Shown here piece by piece: positions 26,308-36,118 of a stretch of DNA of 64,000 nt. The notes under the pieces were generated by a model that did no database searches, was not told the DNA's origin, and saw only the letters and a program-made list of their open reading frames with translations. Made by a program: the position numbers and the translations under genes. Every line of letters starts with the position of its first letter. The stretch's first letter is position 1. Location of the stretch: the NCBI GenBank assembly GCA_947469885.1, contig CANIQT010000003.1, positions 1 through 64,000 on the forward strand, given 5' to 3'. The stretch comes from Bacteroidota bacterium (lineage in GTDB: Bacteria > Bacteroidota > Bacteroidia > 2-12-FULL-35-15).

Positions 26308-26400
26308 AAATTCGAATTTTATTGCAACATCAACATTCCAAACACCAACTTGTGTGTTCATGATGTAATCTTGAACACACAAGATGCAAAACAATTCGAA
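26308..26400. repeat. long imperfect inverted repeat upstream of copy C
   Basis: The centre is a perfect 12-bp inverted repeat CTTGTGTGTTCA/TGAACACACAAG (26349-26360, 26372-26383) with an 11-nt loop. Further out, ATTCGAATTTTATTGCAACATC pairs imperfectly with the GATGCAAAACAATTCGAAT side. It lies about 60-150 nt upstream of the copy C start. A regulator site, attenuator or miniature mobile element are all possible. Confidence 0.6.
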
Positions 26401-26478
26401 TTTTTCGGTTTCACAAAATTAAGAGTACTATTTTAATACTTTGGATTACTAATGAACCAATGACGATTGACCAATAAA

Positions 26479-28380
26479 CTAGTACGCCCTCACATTTTTC
26501 CCTTCCATATAATTAATGAAAGATTTATTGGCTACTTTGTTTCCTCCGGGAGTAGGGTACTTTCCGGTAAAGTACCAGTCGCCTGTGTGGTTAGGGCAAG
26601 CATTGTGCAGCCCTTCTATAGTTTGATAAATAATTTCCACTTCTGCATTTATTCCATCAGGACGCAACAGTTCAGAAATCTTTTTAGAAATATCTTCAGG
26701 AGAAAAAGGTTGGTAAACCTCTTTGATAATGTTGGTAATTTTTTCTTTGGGCAAATGCTCTTGTGCTTTTGCTTTTTCATACAATTCATCCAAAAGATTT
26801 TCTTTAAAATTATCTTTCAGTAATTGAACTGCTGCCTGAAAGGCAACAAAATCGCCTAACTTAGCCATGTCAATACCATAACAATCAGGATAACGAATCT
26901 GAGGAGCAGAAGAAACAATGACAATTTTCTTTGGTCCGAGACGGTCTAATATTTTAATAATACTTTGTTTCAACGTAGTGCCTCTTACAATAGAATCATC
27001 AATAACTACTAAGTTATCTGTTCCTTCTTTTATCACACCATAAGTGGTATCGTACACGTGCGCCACCATTTCGTCACGTTGCGAATCGTTGGTAATAAAG
27101 GTTCTTAGTTTAGCATCTTTTATTGCAATTTTATGTACACGGGGCTGAATGGAAAGTATATCACTCAGTTCAGGGTCGCGCACAAAAACACCCATCTGTA
27201 ATATTTTGTGTTTCTTAATCGTGTTGGCATAATGATGCAAGCCTTCTACCAATCCACTGAAAGCTACTTCGGCAGTGTTAGGAATATAAGAGAACACAGA
27301 ATTTTTTAAATCATAATCAACCGATTTGAGCACAGCCGGACAAAGTTGTTTGCCTAACTGTTGCCTTTCTTGATAAATATCGGCATCGCTTCCGCGAGAA
27401 AAATAAATACGTTCAAAAGAACAGGAAGTTTTTTTATGAGGAGAAATAATTTCCTGCTCCGAAAATTCTCCATCTTTTTTAATTACTAAAGCATGACCGG
27501 GAGTTAACTCTTTTACCTTTTCTATCGGAACATTAAATGCAGTTTGTATCACAGGTCGCTCCGAAGTAACTACTACCACTTCATCATCCGAATAATAAAA
27601 TGTAGGACGAATGCCGTTAGGGTCGCGCAACACAAACGCATCTCCATGACCAAACAAACCAGCCATAGTATAACCACCATCCCATTTTTTACTTGCAGCT
27701 TTTAATATTCGTTGCACATCCAAATGTTTTGCAATCAAGCCCGAAATCTCTGCTTTGGTATGTCCTTCTTTTTTAAACTGCTTAAACAACCGTTCGTTTT
27801 CATTGTCCAAAAAATGTCCGATTTTTTCCATAACCGTTACCGTATCATTTTTTTCTTTCGGATGTTGCCCGAGTTCCACCAACTGGTCGAAAAGCTCATC
27901 TACATTGGTCAGATTAAAATTACCTGCCACCACCAAATTACGGGTCATCCAATTATTCTGACGAAGAAAAGGATGACAGTTTTCCATTGTATTTCCTCCA
28001 AATGTTCCGTAACGTAAATGACCTAAAAACAACTCACCTGTGTAAGGCAAGTTCTTTTTCAACCATTCAGAATCTTCTAATTTTTCAGGATTGTTTTTCT
28101 GAACTTCTTCGAAACGGGAATTTATTTTTGCAAATATTTCTTTAATTGCACCACTGCCTGTGGCTCTGCTTCGGCTTATGTAGCGGGTTCCGGGCTCCAC
28201 ATCAAATTTTATGTTTGCTACTCCTGCTCCATCTTGTCCCCTGTTGTGTTGCTTTTCCATCAGCAAATATAACTTGTTCAATCCATATAAAGGAGTACCG
28301 TATTTTTCGATGTAATAATCCAATGGTTTAAGCAAACGAATCATTGCTATACCGCATTCGTGTTTTATTTCATCACTCAT
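26479..28380 (-). CDS. purF: amidophosphoribosyltransferase
   Basis: First enzyme of purine synthesis: it transfers ammonia from glutamine to PRPP. The N-terminal Ntn glutaminase domain has its nucleophile Cys at residue 9 (HECGIAMI), with RGQDGAGV and HLRYGTFGG further on. The C-terminal type I phosphoribosyltransferase domain has the PRPP loop NLVVIDDSIVRGTTL. At 633 aa it is longer than the roughly 500-aa E. coli enzyme; a long form is usual in Bacteroidota as far as I know. A short propeptide of eight residues would need removal to expose Cys. It stands alone, divergent from nothing and apart from other pur genes. Confidence 0.93.
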   Translation of the reverse strand: MSDEIKHECGIAMIRLLKPLDYYIEKYGTPLYGLNKLYLLMEKQHNRGQDGAGVANIKFDVEPGTRYISRSRATGSGAIKEIFAKINSRFEEVQKNNPEKLEDSEWLKKNLPYTGELFLGHLRYGTFGGNTMENCHPFLRQNNWMTRNLVVAGNFNLTNVDELFDQLVELGQHPKEKNDTVTVMEKIGHFLDNENERLFKQFKKEGHTKAEISGLIAKHLDVQRILKAASKKWDGGYTMAGLFGHGDAFVLRDPNGIRPTFYYSDDEVVVVTSERPVIQTAFNVPIEKVKELTPGHALVIKKDGEFSEQEIISPHKKTSCSFERIYFSRGSDADIYQERQQLGKQLCPAVLKSVDYDLKNSVFSYIPNTAEVAFSGLVEGLHHYANTIKKHKILQMGVFVRDPELSDILSIQPRVHKIAIKDAKLRTFITNDSQRDEMVAHVYDTTYGVIKEGTDNLVVIDDSIVRGTTLKQSIIKILDRLGPKKIVIVSSAPQIRYPDCYGIDMAKLGDFVAFQAAVQLLKDNFKENLLDELYEKAKAQEHLPKEKITNIIKEVYQPFSPEDISKKISELLRPDGINAEVEIIYQTIEGLHNACPNHTGDWYFTGKYPTPGGNKVANKSFINYMEGKNVRAY

Positions 28381-28430
28381 AATTTTTTGTGTTTGAGATT
28401 AGGGAGTGCAAATTTACGATTTTAATTCAC

Positions 28431-29597
28431 TCAATTGCCATACATCTCCAATGCAGCGTCTATGTAGTAATACAAGTCGGTTGGGTGGTTGGTATCTTTT
28501 CTCTTTTCACGTTTTTTACCAAGACGAACCACAATCATTTTTTTATCAGGAAGACAAACAATATACTGCCCCAAAATTCCGCGAGCATAAAAGATAGAAT
28601 GTCCTTTGTAATCAGGAATCAACCACCACGAATAACCGTATTTATTATTTTTGTTTCCATCCTCATCCATCACATCGGCTGGTTTTACAGAGCTAAGAAC
28701 ATAGTCAGTAGGTATCAATTGTTTACCGTTGCACTTTCCCGAATCAAGATATAATTTACCTAACCGTGCAAAATTTCTTGCATTGGAATTGAAACAACAA
28801 TATACTTTTTCCATACCATCTTCATGGTCAAGACTCCAGAATGCACTGCTTTTAGCACCTAGCTGTTGCCATATTTTTTCAGAAAAATAATCGGCTACCT
28901 TCTTACCAGTTGCCTTTTCTAAAACAAAACCAAGCAATTCCGTGTTTCCACTCAGGTATTTAAACTTTTTTCCTGGTTCTTCGGTTACTTTATATTTATA
29001 AGTAAGATTTTTAATATCACTTCCGTAATAAGCCGCAGCAGGATAAGCAAGAGGGTTCACATAATTTTCATCAAAATTAATTCCTGAACTCATGGTTAAT
29101 AAATTCTTAATAGTGAGTTTAGCATTGCCTCCTTCTTGATATTCAGGAAGAAAATCACCAACCGGCTCATCCACCGATTTTATTTTGCCTTCGTCAATAG
29201 CAATTCCAATCAACATACTTGTAAATGTTTTTGCCATCGAAAAAGAATTAGTGTGCGAGTCGGCATTAAATCCATCCCAATATTGTTCATGAATTATTGA
29301 ATCGTTTTTTATTACCAGATAAGCAATTGTACCCATATCAGTAAACTGTTTCTGATGTTCTTCCGAAATTGTTTTTGAGTTATTTAATTTTGAAACAGCC
29401 CATTCTTTGGCAACACCAGCTTTCACTTCCCTGTTATCAAATATGTTATACTCTTCGATACTTGGTCCCGGACGACCCTTTAAATAGGTGTTTGCAATGC
29501 CTTTGTACAAGTAAGTTTTTCCTGAGATAAGTATGGCAAGGTTTAATAAAACAAAAATGATTAAAAACCATTTCCCTATTTTCTTTAGAATTTTCAT
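28431..29597 (-). CDS. beta-lactamase-family serine hydrolase
   Basis: This 388-aa protein has an N-terminal membrane anchor or signal (WFLIIFVLLNLAILISG). It continues with a penicillin-binding-protein-like fold. The SxxK nucleophile is S120-M-A-K123 (HTNSFSMAKTFTSML), YLSGNTELLG fits the second motif, and the C-terminal part contains GYSWWLIPDYKGH and a GILGQY segment in the place of the third motif. Members act as esterases or peptidases in the periplasm or at the surface; the substrate is unknown. It lies 50 nt from purF and is read in the same direction. Confidence 0.87.
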   Translation of the reverse strand: MKILKKIGKWFLIIFVLLNLAILISGKTYLYKGIANTYLKGRPGPSIEEYNIFDNREVKAGVAKEWAVSKLNNSKTISEEHQKQFTDMGTIAYLVIKNDSIIHEQYWDGFNADSHTNSFSMAKTFTSMLIGIAIDEGKIKSVDEPVGDFLPEYQEGGNAKLTIKNLLTMSSGINFDENYVNPLAYPAAAYYGSDIKNLTYKYKVTEEPGKKFKYLSGNTELLGFVLEKATGKKVADYFSEKIWQQLGAKSSAFWSLDHEDGMEKVYCCFNSNARNFARLGKLYLDSGKCNGKQLIPTDYVLSSVKPADVMDEDGNKNNKYGYSWWLIPDYKGHSIFYARGILGQYIVCLPDKKMIVVRLGKKREKRKDTNHPTDLYYYIDAALEMYGN

Positions 29598-29648
29598 AAT
29601 GAGACAAATTTAAATTTCAAACAAAAATACGCTAATTATCGAAACAAA

Positions 29649-29684
29649 AAAAGCGACCTTCCAAATAAATGGAAGGTCGCTTTT
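29649..29684 (-). terminator. perfect 15-bp hairpin terminator
   Basis: AAAAGCGACCTTCCA and its complement enclose a 6-nt loop, ending in a T-run on both strands. It lies about 50 nt past the stop of the FG-GAP gene read leftward, and before the serine hydrolase gene, so it separates their transcripts. Confidence 0.8.
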
Positions 29685-29696
29685 ATAGAACCACCG

Positions 29697-29714
29697 CTCT
29701 CCTTCGGAGAGGGG
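29697..29714. repeat. CTCTCC/GGAGAG hairpin element
   Basis: CTCTCCTTCGGAGAGGGG is a 6-bp hairpin of the same GC-rich type as the elements at 17879-17913 and 55627-55668. It lies just after the FG-GAP gene. Confidence 0.4.
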
Positions 29715-29730
29715 ATTAAGGGTATGGCTT

Positions 29731-32700
29731 TTATTTAGTCAACACTAATTTTTGAACTGTTTTTTTAGCATCAGTAGTAATGTTTAAGAAATAAGTACCA
29801 GCATTAACATCACTTACATTTAACTTCACATTTTGTCCTTGTGTTGGTTTGTCAATAGACCATGTGCTAACCGTACGACCAGCAATATCAGTTAATTCAA
29901 CAACAGCGGTAGAACTTAAAGCAGTTTGGAAAGTAACATTTACTGAACCAGAAGCAGGGTTTGGATAAACCTGAATTCCATTATTAATTGAAACATTATC
30001 TATTCCTACTGAACCAATTGTTCCGATTACTGGTACTCTTGGACTTGTACAAGTTACTGAAGGTTGAGTTACAACCCAGTCATAGAAATAATAGTAAGTA
30101 GTTGTACTAGTTGTTGTGCCTGTCCAGCCATTTGTAAGATTAATCAAACCGGCAATTCCATAAGGATAAACAACGCCAGTAGAACTTCTTTGTAACACCG
30201 GTGCGTTTCCTCCAAAACTAGTTGTATTTACTGCACCGTTTGTCGTTAATCGATAACCAGTTCCAACAGCTAATGGGAAGTTTAATGTGATTACGGTTGA
30301 ATCAACAGGTATGTTTATTGATAAGGAGTTGATAACTGTTCCCGCTGAATTTTTCAATTGTATTTCACGTGTTCCTGCTGTATTGGTATAAACTTTTACT
30401 GATACAAGAGTGGAAGGTGCTATAACATTAAAATCAATACCTCCATTTGTGCCGTTACCGCCACTGTAAAAACTTGCACCTGTATGGTATGGTTGACCAG
30501 TATTACCATTTACTCCTCCGTTAGTGGTTGATTCATCAACATAATAAGTTGTTGTTGTGCTAATAACCGGAGTAGTATAAGTTGCGCCAGTTCCAAGCAA
30601 TGTTCCTGCTGAAGGCAAATCGTACCAGTTAAGAATTCCTCCCGAACCGGCTGCTGATAAAGTTAATGCAGCAGGAGTAGCGGATGCAGCTCCTGTTCCT
30701 GTTGGAGATGGTGCTGCCAATAATGCAACTGTTAATGGAAGTGATGTTGCCGTTCCGCATCCACCACCTGTGGTAGTTACCGTATAAGCACCTGCTTCCA
30801 TTGGAGTAACTGTTTGTGTGTTTGCACTAAATCCTGATGGTCCTGCCCATTGATACGAACCTCCTACTGTACTTGTTAATGTAATAGTTCCAGGACAAGA
30901 TGCTGTTGTTGAAGAGGCAGTAATTATAGGCAATCCATTTGTATTTAAAATAACTGAAACTACAGGAGAAATATTAGTACATCCACCAGCATTAGAAACA
31001 GTAACTGAATAGGACCCTGCATTGGCACCAGTAACTGATATTGATTGAGTGGTTAAACTGTTTGACCACAAATACGAAGAGAAACCAGCAGCAGCAGTTA
31101 ATGTTTGAGATTGTGAAGAACACAATGTATAAGGTCCGCCAGCCAAAGTATTACCAGTGATAGAACATTGTCCTTCTATTACTGTTACAAACTGATCAGC
31201 TACTAAGTTGGTGAAATGATTAGTGAACTGGTGAGAAGGCCAGTCGATACGGGCAGAGTCAACAGTTGTTGCTGCTCCAATACCAAAGTGTAATTGCATG
31301 GTGTTAGATGTTCCGTAAGCATCACCTGCACGAACTTCACGAATTTGTTTTCCCCATGGTCCGTAAATAGTAACACGGGCACCAATGGCATCAACATTAC
31401 TTACTGTCCCGGTTAAACTAAAAGTGATGTAGTGATTTGTGTTTGTTGTTGTATTAAGATATAATACATCAGCAGTACCAGTTGGTGTATTGTAAACATT
31501 TCCATAAGAAACAAATACATCCATTTTTCCATCATGATTCAAATCTCCTGTTCCGAATGATAACATACCATTTGTTGTACTTGGGAAAGGTGCATTCATC
31601 AAAGTAAAAGTAGAGTTTCCGTTGTTGTGATACATAACATATGAATCTGCACCACCACCACCGGTAACTAAAATGTCAAGAAAACCATCATTATCAAAAT
31701 CTTCAACTGTAGCTTCAATCGGGTCCATTCCTCCAGCGATTGCAGCACTTGTTGTATTAAATCCCGAAGCAGTTGTAATATCAGTATAATGACCTGTTCC
31801 GTCATTTTGTAATACTTGTCCATTTTCTCCGTGGTTAGTTACAACAACATCAAAATCTCCATCATTATCAATATCCCCAAAACTGGTTGTCCAGCCTTGT
31901 TTGTAAGGGCTTGCACCTGTTTCAAATCCATAAGTTGCTTCGCTTTCTGTATAGTGTCCGTTACCATCGTTAACAAACAAACGGTCTCTTCTGCGCTGGT
32001 CAGTATAAGAAGAAGTAGATTGACGGCAATGTGCAATGTAAAAATCCAAATCTCCATCATTGTCAAAATCTAACCAAACACTTCCATAATTTCCAGAATC
32101 GTAAGGGTCGCCACCATAAGTTAAACCCGGATTAATTTCAGTATTAAATACAATGGTCTGATTGATTGACCATCCGGTATAAGTTCCTGAACCTACAAAT
32201 GAAGTTACATTAACTACAAGAGTTGTTCCTGCAAAAGCGGTTACTGTTCCGGTCATATAATTTAAACCATTATATCCTATCTGAACAGTTTGACCAACTG
32301 TAATTGGCAATCCTGCTGCAGTGGTAAAAGTTTTTGAACCTGTTCCAATTGTATTAGAAGTGTTCGATCTTACTATACGAGCTAAGTTTCCAGCTCCGTC
32401 ATTGATATAAATCTTTTCGAAATTCACATCATCACATACTCCAACATCAATCCAACCATCATTATTAAAATCTCCGAAGGTTACATTTTGCACAAAATAA
32501 CCAGGAGATAAAGTGGTTGTGGTGGATGTTACAACTCCAGCATTGGAGAATAATTTTACAAGGTAAAGTGTACCGTTGGTTCCGGTAACAACATCTTTCC
32601 ATCCGTTGTGATCAACATCTGCAGCTGCCATTCCCCAAACTCCAGCATTACCCGAAATGTTTCCTAAACTGGTTCTTGTGTAAGTTCCATTTTGATTTTG

Positions 32701-32913
32701 TAATTCCAGAACCAATGTAGTTGACTGGTCCATAATTAACATGTCGTCCAGACCGTCATTGTTCACGTCAACAACTGTAACTGCGCAACCGCTATGAGTG
32801 GCAGTCGGAATTAAAGAGTTGGTGTTTGCAAAAGAAAATTGCGCTTTGGATGTGTACCCAACACATACCATTGCAGCAAATGCAATTGATTTTAATAGTG
32901 TAATTTTTTTCAT
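29731..32913 (-). CDS. FG-GAP/ASPIC-UnbV T9SS-secreted protein
   Basis: The 1060-aa protein begins with a signal peptide (SIAFAAMVCVGYTSKA). VCBS/FG-GAP propeller repeats over about 30-490 are recognised by VDVNNDGLDDMLI, FGDFNNDGWIDVGV, GDIDNDGDFDVVV and similar Ca-binding loops. An ASPIC/UnbV domain follows (about 500-575: GARVTIYGPWGKQIREVRAG, SARIDWPS). Then come Ig-like/PKD-like segments, a jelly-roll-like stretch and a T9SS type A domain (IQVYPNPASGSVNVTFQT, GTYFLNI, KLVLTK). It should be a surface or released protein; what it binds is not visible. Confidence 0.9.
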   Translation of the reverse strand: MKKITLLKSIAFAAMVCVGYTSKAQFSFANTNSLIPTATHSGCAVTVVDVNNDGLDDMLIMDQSTTLVLELQNQNGTYTRTSLGNISGNAGVWGMAAADVDHNGWKDVVTGTNGTLYLVKLFSNAGVVTSTTTTLSPGYFVQNVTFGDFNNDGWIDVGVCDDVNFEKIYINDGAGNLARIVRSNTSNTIGTGSKTFTTAAGLPITVGQTVQIGYNGLNYMTGTVTAFAGTTLVVNVTSFVGSGTYTGWSINQTIVFNTEINPGLTYGGDPYDSGNYGSVWLDFDNDGDLDFYIAHCRQSTSSYTDQRRRDRLFVNDGNGHYTESEATYGFETGASPYKQGWTTSFGDIDNDGDFDVVVTNHGENGQVLQNDGTGHYTDITTASGFNTTSAAIAGGMDPIEATVEDFDNDGFLDILVTGGGGADSYVMYHNNGNSTFTLMNAPFPSTTNGMLSFGTGDLNHDGKMDVFVSYGNVYNTPTGTADVLYLNTTTNTNHYITFSLTGTVSNVDAIGARVTIYGPWGKQIREVRAGDAYGTSNTMQLHFGIGAATTVDSARIDWPSHQFTNHFTNLVADQFVTVIEGQCSITGNTLAGGPYTLCSSQSQTLTAAAGFSSYLWSNSLTTQSISVTGANAGSYSVTVSNAGGCTNISPVVSVILNTNGLPIITASSTTASCPGTITLTSTVGGSYQWAGPSGFSANTQTVTPMEAGAYTVTTTGGGCGTATSLPLTVALLAAPSPTGTGAASATPAALTLSAAGSGGILNWYDLPSAGTLLGTGATYTTPVISTTTTYYVDESTTNGGVNGNTGQPYHTGASFYSGGNGTNGGIDFNVIAPSTLVSVKVYTNTAGTREIQLKNSAGTVINSLSINIPVDSTVITLNFPLAVGTGYRLTTNGAVNTTSFGGNAPVLQRSSTGVVYPYGIAGLINLTNGWTGTTTSTTTYYYFYDWVVTQPSVTCTSPRVPVIGTIGSVGIDNVSINNGIQVYPNPASGSVNVTFQTALSSTAVVELTDIAGRTVSTWSIDKPTQGQNVKLNVSDVNAGTYFLNITTDAKKTVQKLVLTK

Positions 32914-33066
32914 TTTGATTGGATTTAGATTAGAATTTATAGTGATTAAATTTTACGAGTGTAAAGAAAGTAAATTATAAATTATAAAACAAATTAATAA
33001 GTTGAACAACCCTTTTTAATAGGTGGTTGAAAGTGGATAATGACTTTAATTGTTGCAAATAAAAAA

Positions 33067-33085
33067 GCCCACCATTTTGGTGAGC
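33067..33085 (-). terminator. GCCCACC/GGTGAGC hairpin terminator
   Basis: A 7-bp stem (one G-T pair on the RNA) with a 5-nt loop is followed on the minus strand by TTTTTT. It comes 18 nt after the stop of the frameshifted small secreted peptide and supports that this peptide gene is, or was, transcribed as its own unit. Confidence 0.75.
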
Positions 33086-33102
33086 TTCTTTGTGCGTTGA
33101 AA

Positions 33103-33296
33103 CTACTTCGCTTTCTTCTCTTCTTTTCTCTCTCCTTTCTTCTCGCTTTTTTCTCCTTTCTTTTCGTTTTTCTCCTCTCTCTTTTCCGATTTTTTTTCTG
33201 TTTTCAGCGGCTCCTGTTTTTCTCAGGAGTTTGTTTTGCGAAAATTACAGTTGACATCAATAATGCTGCTCCAACAATTAAACTTACTTTTTTCAT
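33103..33296 (-). pseudogene. Lys/Glu-rich small secreted peptide, one-base frameshift
   Basis: This gene is missing from the ORF track. On the minus strand, MKKVSLIVGAALLMSTVIFA is a clear signal peptide. After KQTPEKNRSR the frame stops. Adding one A to the AAAAA run in GAGAAAAACAGG opens a 64-aa protein whose mature part is built of Lys/Glu repeats (EKNEKKGEKSEKKGERKEEK) and ends at TAG, just before a terminator. The reading-frame quality on both sides suggests a real gene with either a sequencing error or a recent mutation. Function unknown; highly charged secreted peptides can bind metal or polyanions. Confidence 0.6.
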
Positions 33297-33407
33297 TTTG
33301 TTTTTTTTGTTTAAGTATTAATAAATAATTTGTCGCTTCCATTACACCAAACTCATGCAACTAATTTATTTGTTTTTATATTATGATATTTTAACTAGTC
33401 CCTTATC

Positions 33408-34523
33408 TTAGTTTTGTACTTCTTTTTTGTTCATCCAAACAGATGTTGTAGGGTAAGCAAAACTACTTCCGTTCTTTTCTACTATCTTCATTATTTTATA
33501 ATTTATTTCTTCACGAATATTCAGATAAAAATCATAATCCATTGTATCTACAAAATAACAAACTAAAATGTTGATAGCACTGGCATCAAAGTCGTGAAGT
33601 ATTACCTGCATATCGGTTTTTATAACCGAAGGATGGTTTTCCAGACTCGTTTTAATTTCCTGAATAATGTTTTTAAACTGTTCAGCTTTTGTTTCATAAG
33701 TTAGCCCAACATTAAATTTTGCACGCCTTTGCATTCGCATGGATAAATTATCTAGTTCAGTGTCCACCATTTTTTTATTGGGCACGGTTACATAACTTTT
33801 TTCTGCTGTTCTAATTCGAGTACTGCGAAAACCAATTTTTTCTACATTACCTTCCACATTACCCACTCTAATCAAATCGCCAATGGTAAAAGGTTTGTCT
33901 AAGAAAATAGTAAATGAACCAAACAAATTTTCCAACGACTCTTTCGCAGCAAGAGCCACTGCCAAACCTCCAATGCCCAACCCTGCAATAAGTGAAGCGA
34001 TGTTTAAATCGAAAATAGTTCCTAAAATAAAAAAGAAAGAAAAAATAGTGATAAATACTTTAATTGCATCTTTTACAAATGGCACCAATTGGTCATCAGA
34101 TTTTGTTTCGGTTTGCACAGCTCGGTGCATATACACCACACCGAAAAAATCTACAATGCGAAGAAGTATCCAAGTAATAGAAGAAACAATAACTATTTGG
34201 AATAATTTAGAAAGTATCAATCGCAGTCCAAAATGTTCAACAGTTAAAATATTCCATTCGTCTGGAAAATGAAGCCTGTCGAAAGCCAAATAAATGCTGA
34301 TTAATACAATTAGTATTTCAAAGGGTTTTTTTAACAAAAGAAAGAGTTTGTTATATCCCACGCCTTCTGAATATTTTTTCAAAAACCGAAATACACACAA
34401 AGCAAATAATTTTGATAATAACTTCTTAAAAACTAGTCCCAACAACAAAATTCCGAAGAACCAGCAAAACGATTCCACAGTGTTTCCTAAAAATGTACGA
34501 TGTAAAAATTCGAGTAATATCAT
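33408..34523 (-). CDS. MscS-family mechanosensitive channel
   Basis: The 371-aa protein has four or so membrane helices and the MscS pore helix pattern SLIAGLGIGGLAVALAAKESLENLFGS. The beta domain signature FTIFLDKPFTIGDLIRVGNVEGNVEKIGFRSTRIRT and the alpha/beta C-terminal domain with VPNKKMVD follow. It would release solutes on hypo-osmotic shock. A short protein on the opposite strand starts divergently about 175 nt away. Confidence 0.92.
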   Translation of the reverse strand: MILLEFLHRTFLGNTVESFCWFFGILLLGLVFKKLLSKLFALCVFRFLKKYSEGVGYNKLFLLLKKPFEILIVLISIYLAFDRLHFPDEWNILTVEHFGLRLILSKLFQIVIVSSITWILLRIVDFFGVVYMHRAVQTETKSDDQLVPFVKDAIKVFITIFSFFFILGTIFDLNIASLIAGLGIGGLAVALAAKESLENLFGSFTIFLDKPFTIGDLIRVGNVEGNVEKIGFRSTRIRTAEKSYVTVPNKKMVDTELDNLSMRMQRRAKFNVGLTYETKAEQFKNIIQEIKTSLENHPSVIKTDMQVILHDFDASAINILVCYFVDTMDYDFYLNIREEINYKIMKIVEKNGSSFAYPTTSVWMNKKEVQN

Positions 34524-34699
34524 TTTATTATCTATTTATTTGACCCCAAAAATACTTTATTCACATTGGTCTATTGAAAACAATTATTAATTTTTTCTTT
34601 AAAAATTTTTGTTTTGAAAAATTATTTTTCAGAAATTTGTGGTATCAAATTAAAAAATCATATAAAAACAAAACGTTTGCAAAACTAATTTCATTACAA

Positions 34700-34933
34700 A
34701 TGAAAAAGCCAGACAAAATTAAAAAAACCACTGCCAAAAAAGGAGCAGACAAAGGTAAGGATTCGGATGAGTTAAGAAAGCCAGCAAAGCTTAAACCTCT
34801 GAAAGAAAAAGAAAAAAAAGGATGGAAACATAAACTGGACGATGAAGAAGAAGATTTTTCCATTGAAGATGACATAAAGTTTGATAACAGTTTTGATGAT
34901 GACGATGATGGTTTTTTTGAAGACGACTACTAA
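34700..34933 (+). CDS. small charged protein with acidic tail
   Basis: The ATG at 34700 gives 77 aa (MKKPDKIKKTTAKKGADKG). The longer track start adds an AT-rich N terminus without protein character. The protein is Lys-rich in the first half, contains KGWKHKLDDEEEDFSIEDD, and ends in an Asp run (DDDDDGFFEDDY). I have the impression of similar basic-then-acidic small proteins in many Bacteroidota, but no function is known to me. It has no signal peptide, so it should be cytoplasmic. Confidence 0.65.
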   Translation: MKKPDKIKKTTAKKGADKGKDSDELRKPAKLKPLKEKEKKGWKHKLDDEEEDFSIEDDIKFDNSFDDDDDGFFEDDY

Positions 34934-35009
34934 TTAATTTTCTTCCGGAGGTTCCATTCGTTACATCTTTGTTAACGAAATAAACGAATTGAATCTTCGG
35001 CAGTACTCT

Positions 35010-36101
35010 TTAATATAAAAATATACTTCCTCCGCAATTATCTTTTGATGCACCAGTTACGCTTTTCAAACAATTAATTTCGTGGCGCATTCTAAGCACT
35101 CCTAAAAAAGCAAAAATCATTGCTTCTTTAAATTCAATAATTTTATTTGCAGGAACAATCAACTGGTGTTGGGTGTGTTTTTTTATACACTCCATCAAAA
35201 AAGTATTATACACTCCTCCTCCAGTTGCTATTATTTTTCCTTTTGGCTCATGACTTAATGACTTTGATATTTGAATAGCAATGTGTTCGCAAAAGGTACG
35301 AAGCAAATCTATTTCGGGTAATTCATACTGATTAATCAAAGGATTAATATATTTCAATACCCACTCTTTGCCCAACGATTTTGGGGTGTTTGCCAACTGT
35401 TTATAATATCCAAGCTGATTTAATTCATTTAATAAATAAGTGCTTATCATTCCTGCTCTTGCCAACTCTCCATTTTCATCGTATTCCTTTCCTATTGTTT
35501 TGCAAATAGAATTCATCACCAAATTTACCGGACAAATATCATACGCAATCCGTTTGTTTTTGTGCTCAAACGACACGTTTGAGAAACCGCCCAGATTCAA
35601 ACAAAATTCATAATCAGAAAATAAAAGTTTATCGCCAATTGGTACTAAAGGCGCACCTTGTCCTCCAAGTACAACATCCAATGAACGAAAATCGGAAACC
35701 ACCGTTAATTTACATTTGGATGCTATAGCACTACCTGCACCAATTTGTACAGTTAGTTTATTTTTGGGTTGATGAAAAATAGTATGACCATGCGAAGAAA
35801 CAAAGTCTGCTTTCGCATTTTTTTTTACAATAAAATCGGATACCCTTTGCCCAAGGTATAAGCCATAATCCACATTTGCCTGCTCAAAGGTAAGTGCATC
35901 AGAAGTTTCGAGAGCCACCAGCTTTTGTTTCCACTCATCATTGTAAGCAATGGTTTCCGCATCTATTATTTCATACGTCCACTTATTGTTGTCAATAATA
36001 AACTTGCAAAAAGCAATATCCAGCCCATCCAGCGATGTTCCCGACATCAACCCTATTACATTATATTCCTTTGAAATGATATTTGTCATAATTTGTAGCA
36101 A
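35010..36101 (-). CDS. anmK: anhydro-N-acetylmuramic acid kinase
   Basis: Recycles cell-wall anhydroMurNAc to MurNAc-6-phosphate using ATP. The family signature NVIGLMSGTSLDGLDIAFC is near the N terminus. DYGLYLGQRV, SHGHTIFHQP, GGQGAPLVPIGD and LNLGGFSNVS follow, and GKIIATGGGVYN sits in the C-terminal ASKHA half. At 363 aa the length is normal. The second Met (36089, MTNIISKEYN) may be the true start. It is divergent from the acyl-CoA dehydrogenase gene. Confidence 0.93.
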   Translation of the reverse strand: MLQIMTNIISKEYNVIGLMSGTSLDGLDIAFCKFIIDNNKWTYEIIDAETIAYNDEWKQKLVALETSDALTFEQANVDYGLYLGQRVSDFIVKKNAKADFVSSHGHTIFHQPKNKLTVQIGAGSAIASKCKLTVVSDFRSLDVVLGGQGAPLVPIGDKLLFSDYEFCLNLGGFSNVSFEHKNKRIAYDICPVNLVMNSICKTIGKEYDENGELARAGMISTYLLNELNQLGYYKQLANTPKSLGKEWVLKYINPLINQYELPEIDLLRTFCEHIAIQISKSLSHEPKGKIIATGGGVYNTFLMECIKKHTQHQLIVPANKIIEFKEAMIFAFLGVLRMRHEINCLKSVTGASKDNCGGSIFLY

Positions 36102-36118
36102 AATTTGAATAATAAATA

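Noticed and set aside
33040-33321. 93-aa plus-strand ORF rich in Phe and Leu
   Set aside because: It is the complement of the Lys/Glu-rich peptide gene; the minus strand has the signal peptide and the terminator.
34574-34699. Longer start of the small acidic protein
   Set aside because: The extra 42 residues are AT-rich and Phe/Asn-heavy; the ATG at 34700 begins the region of clear protein composition.
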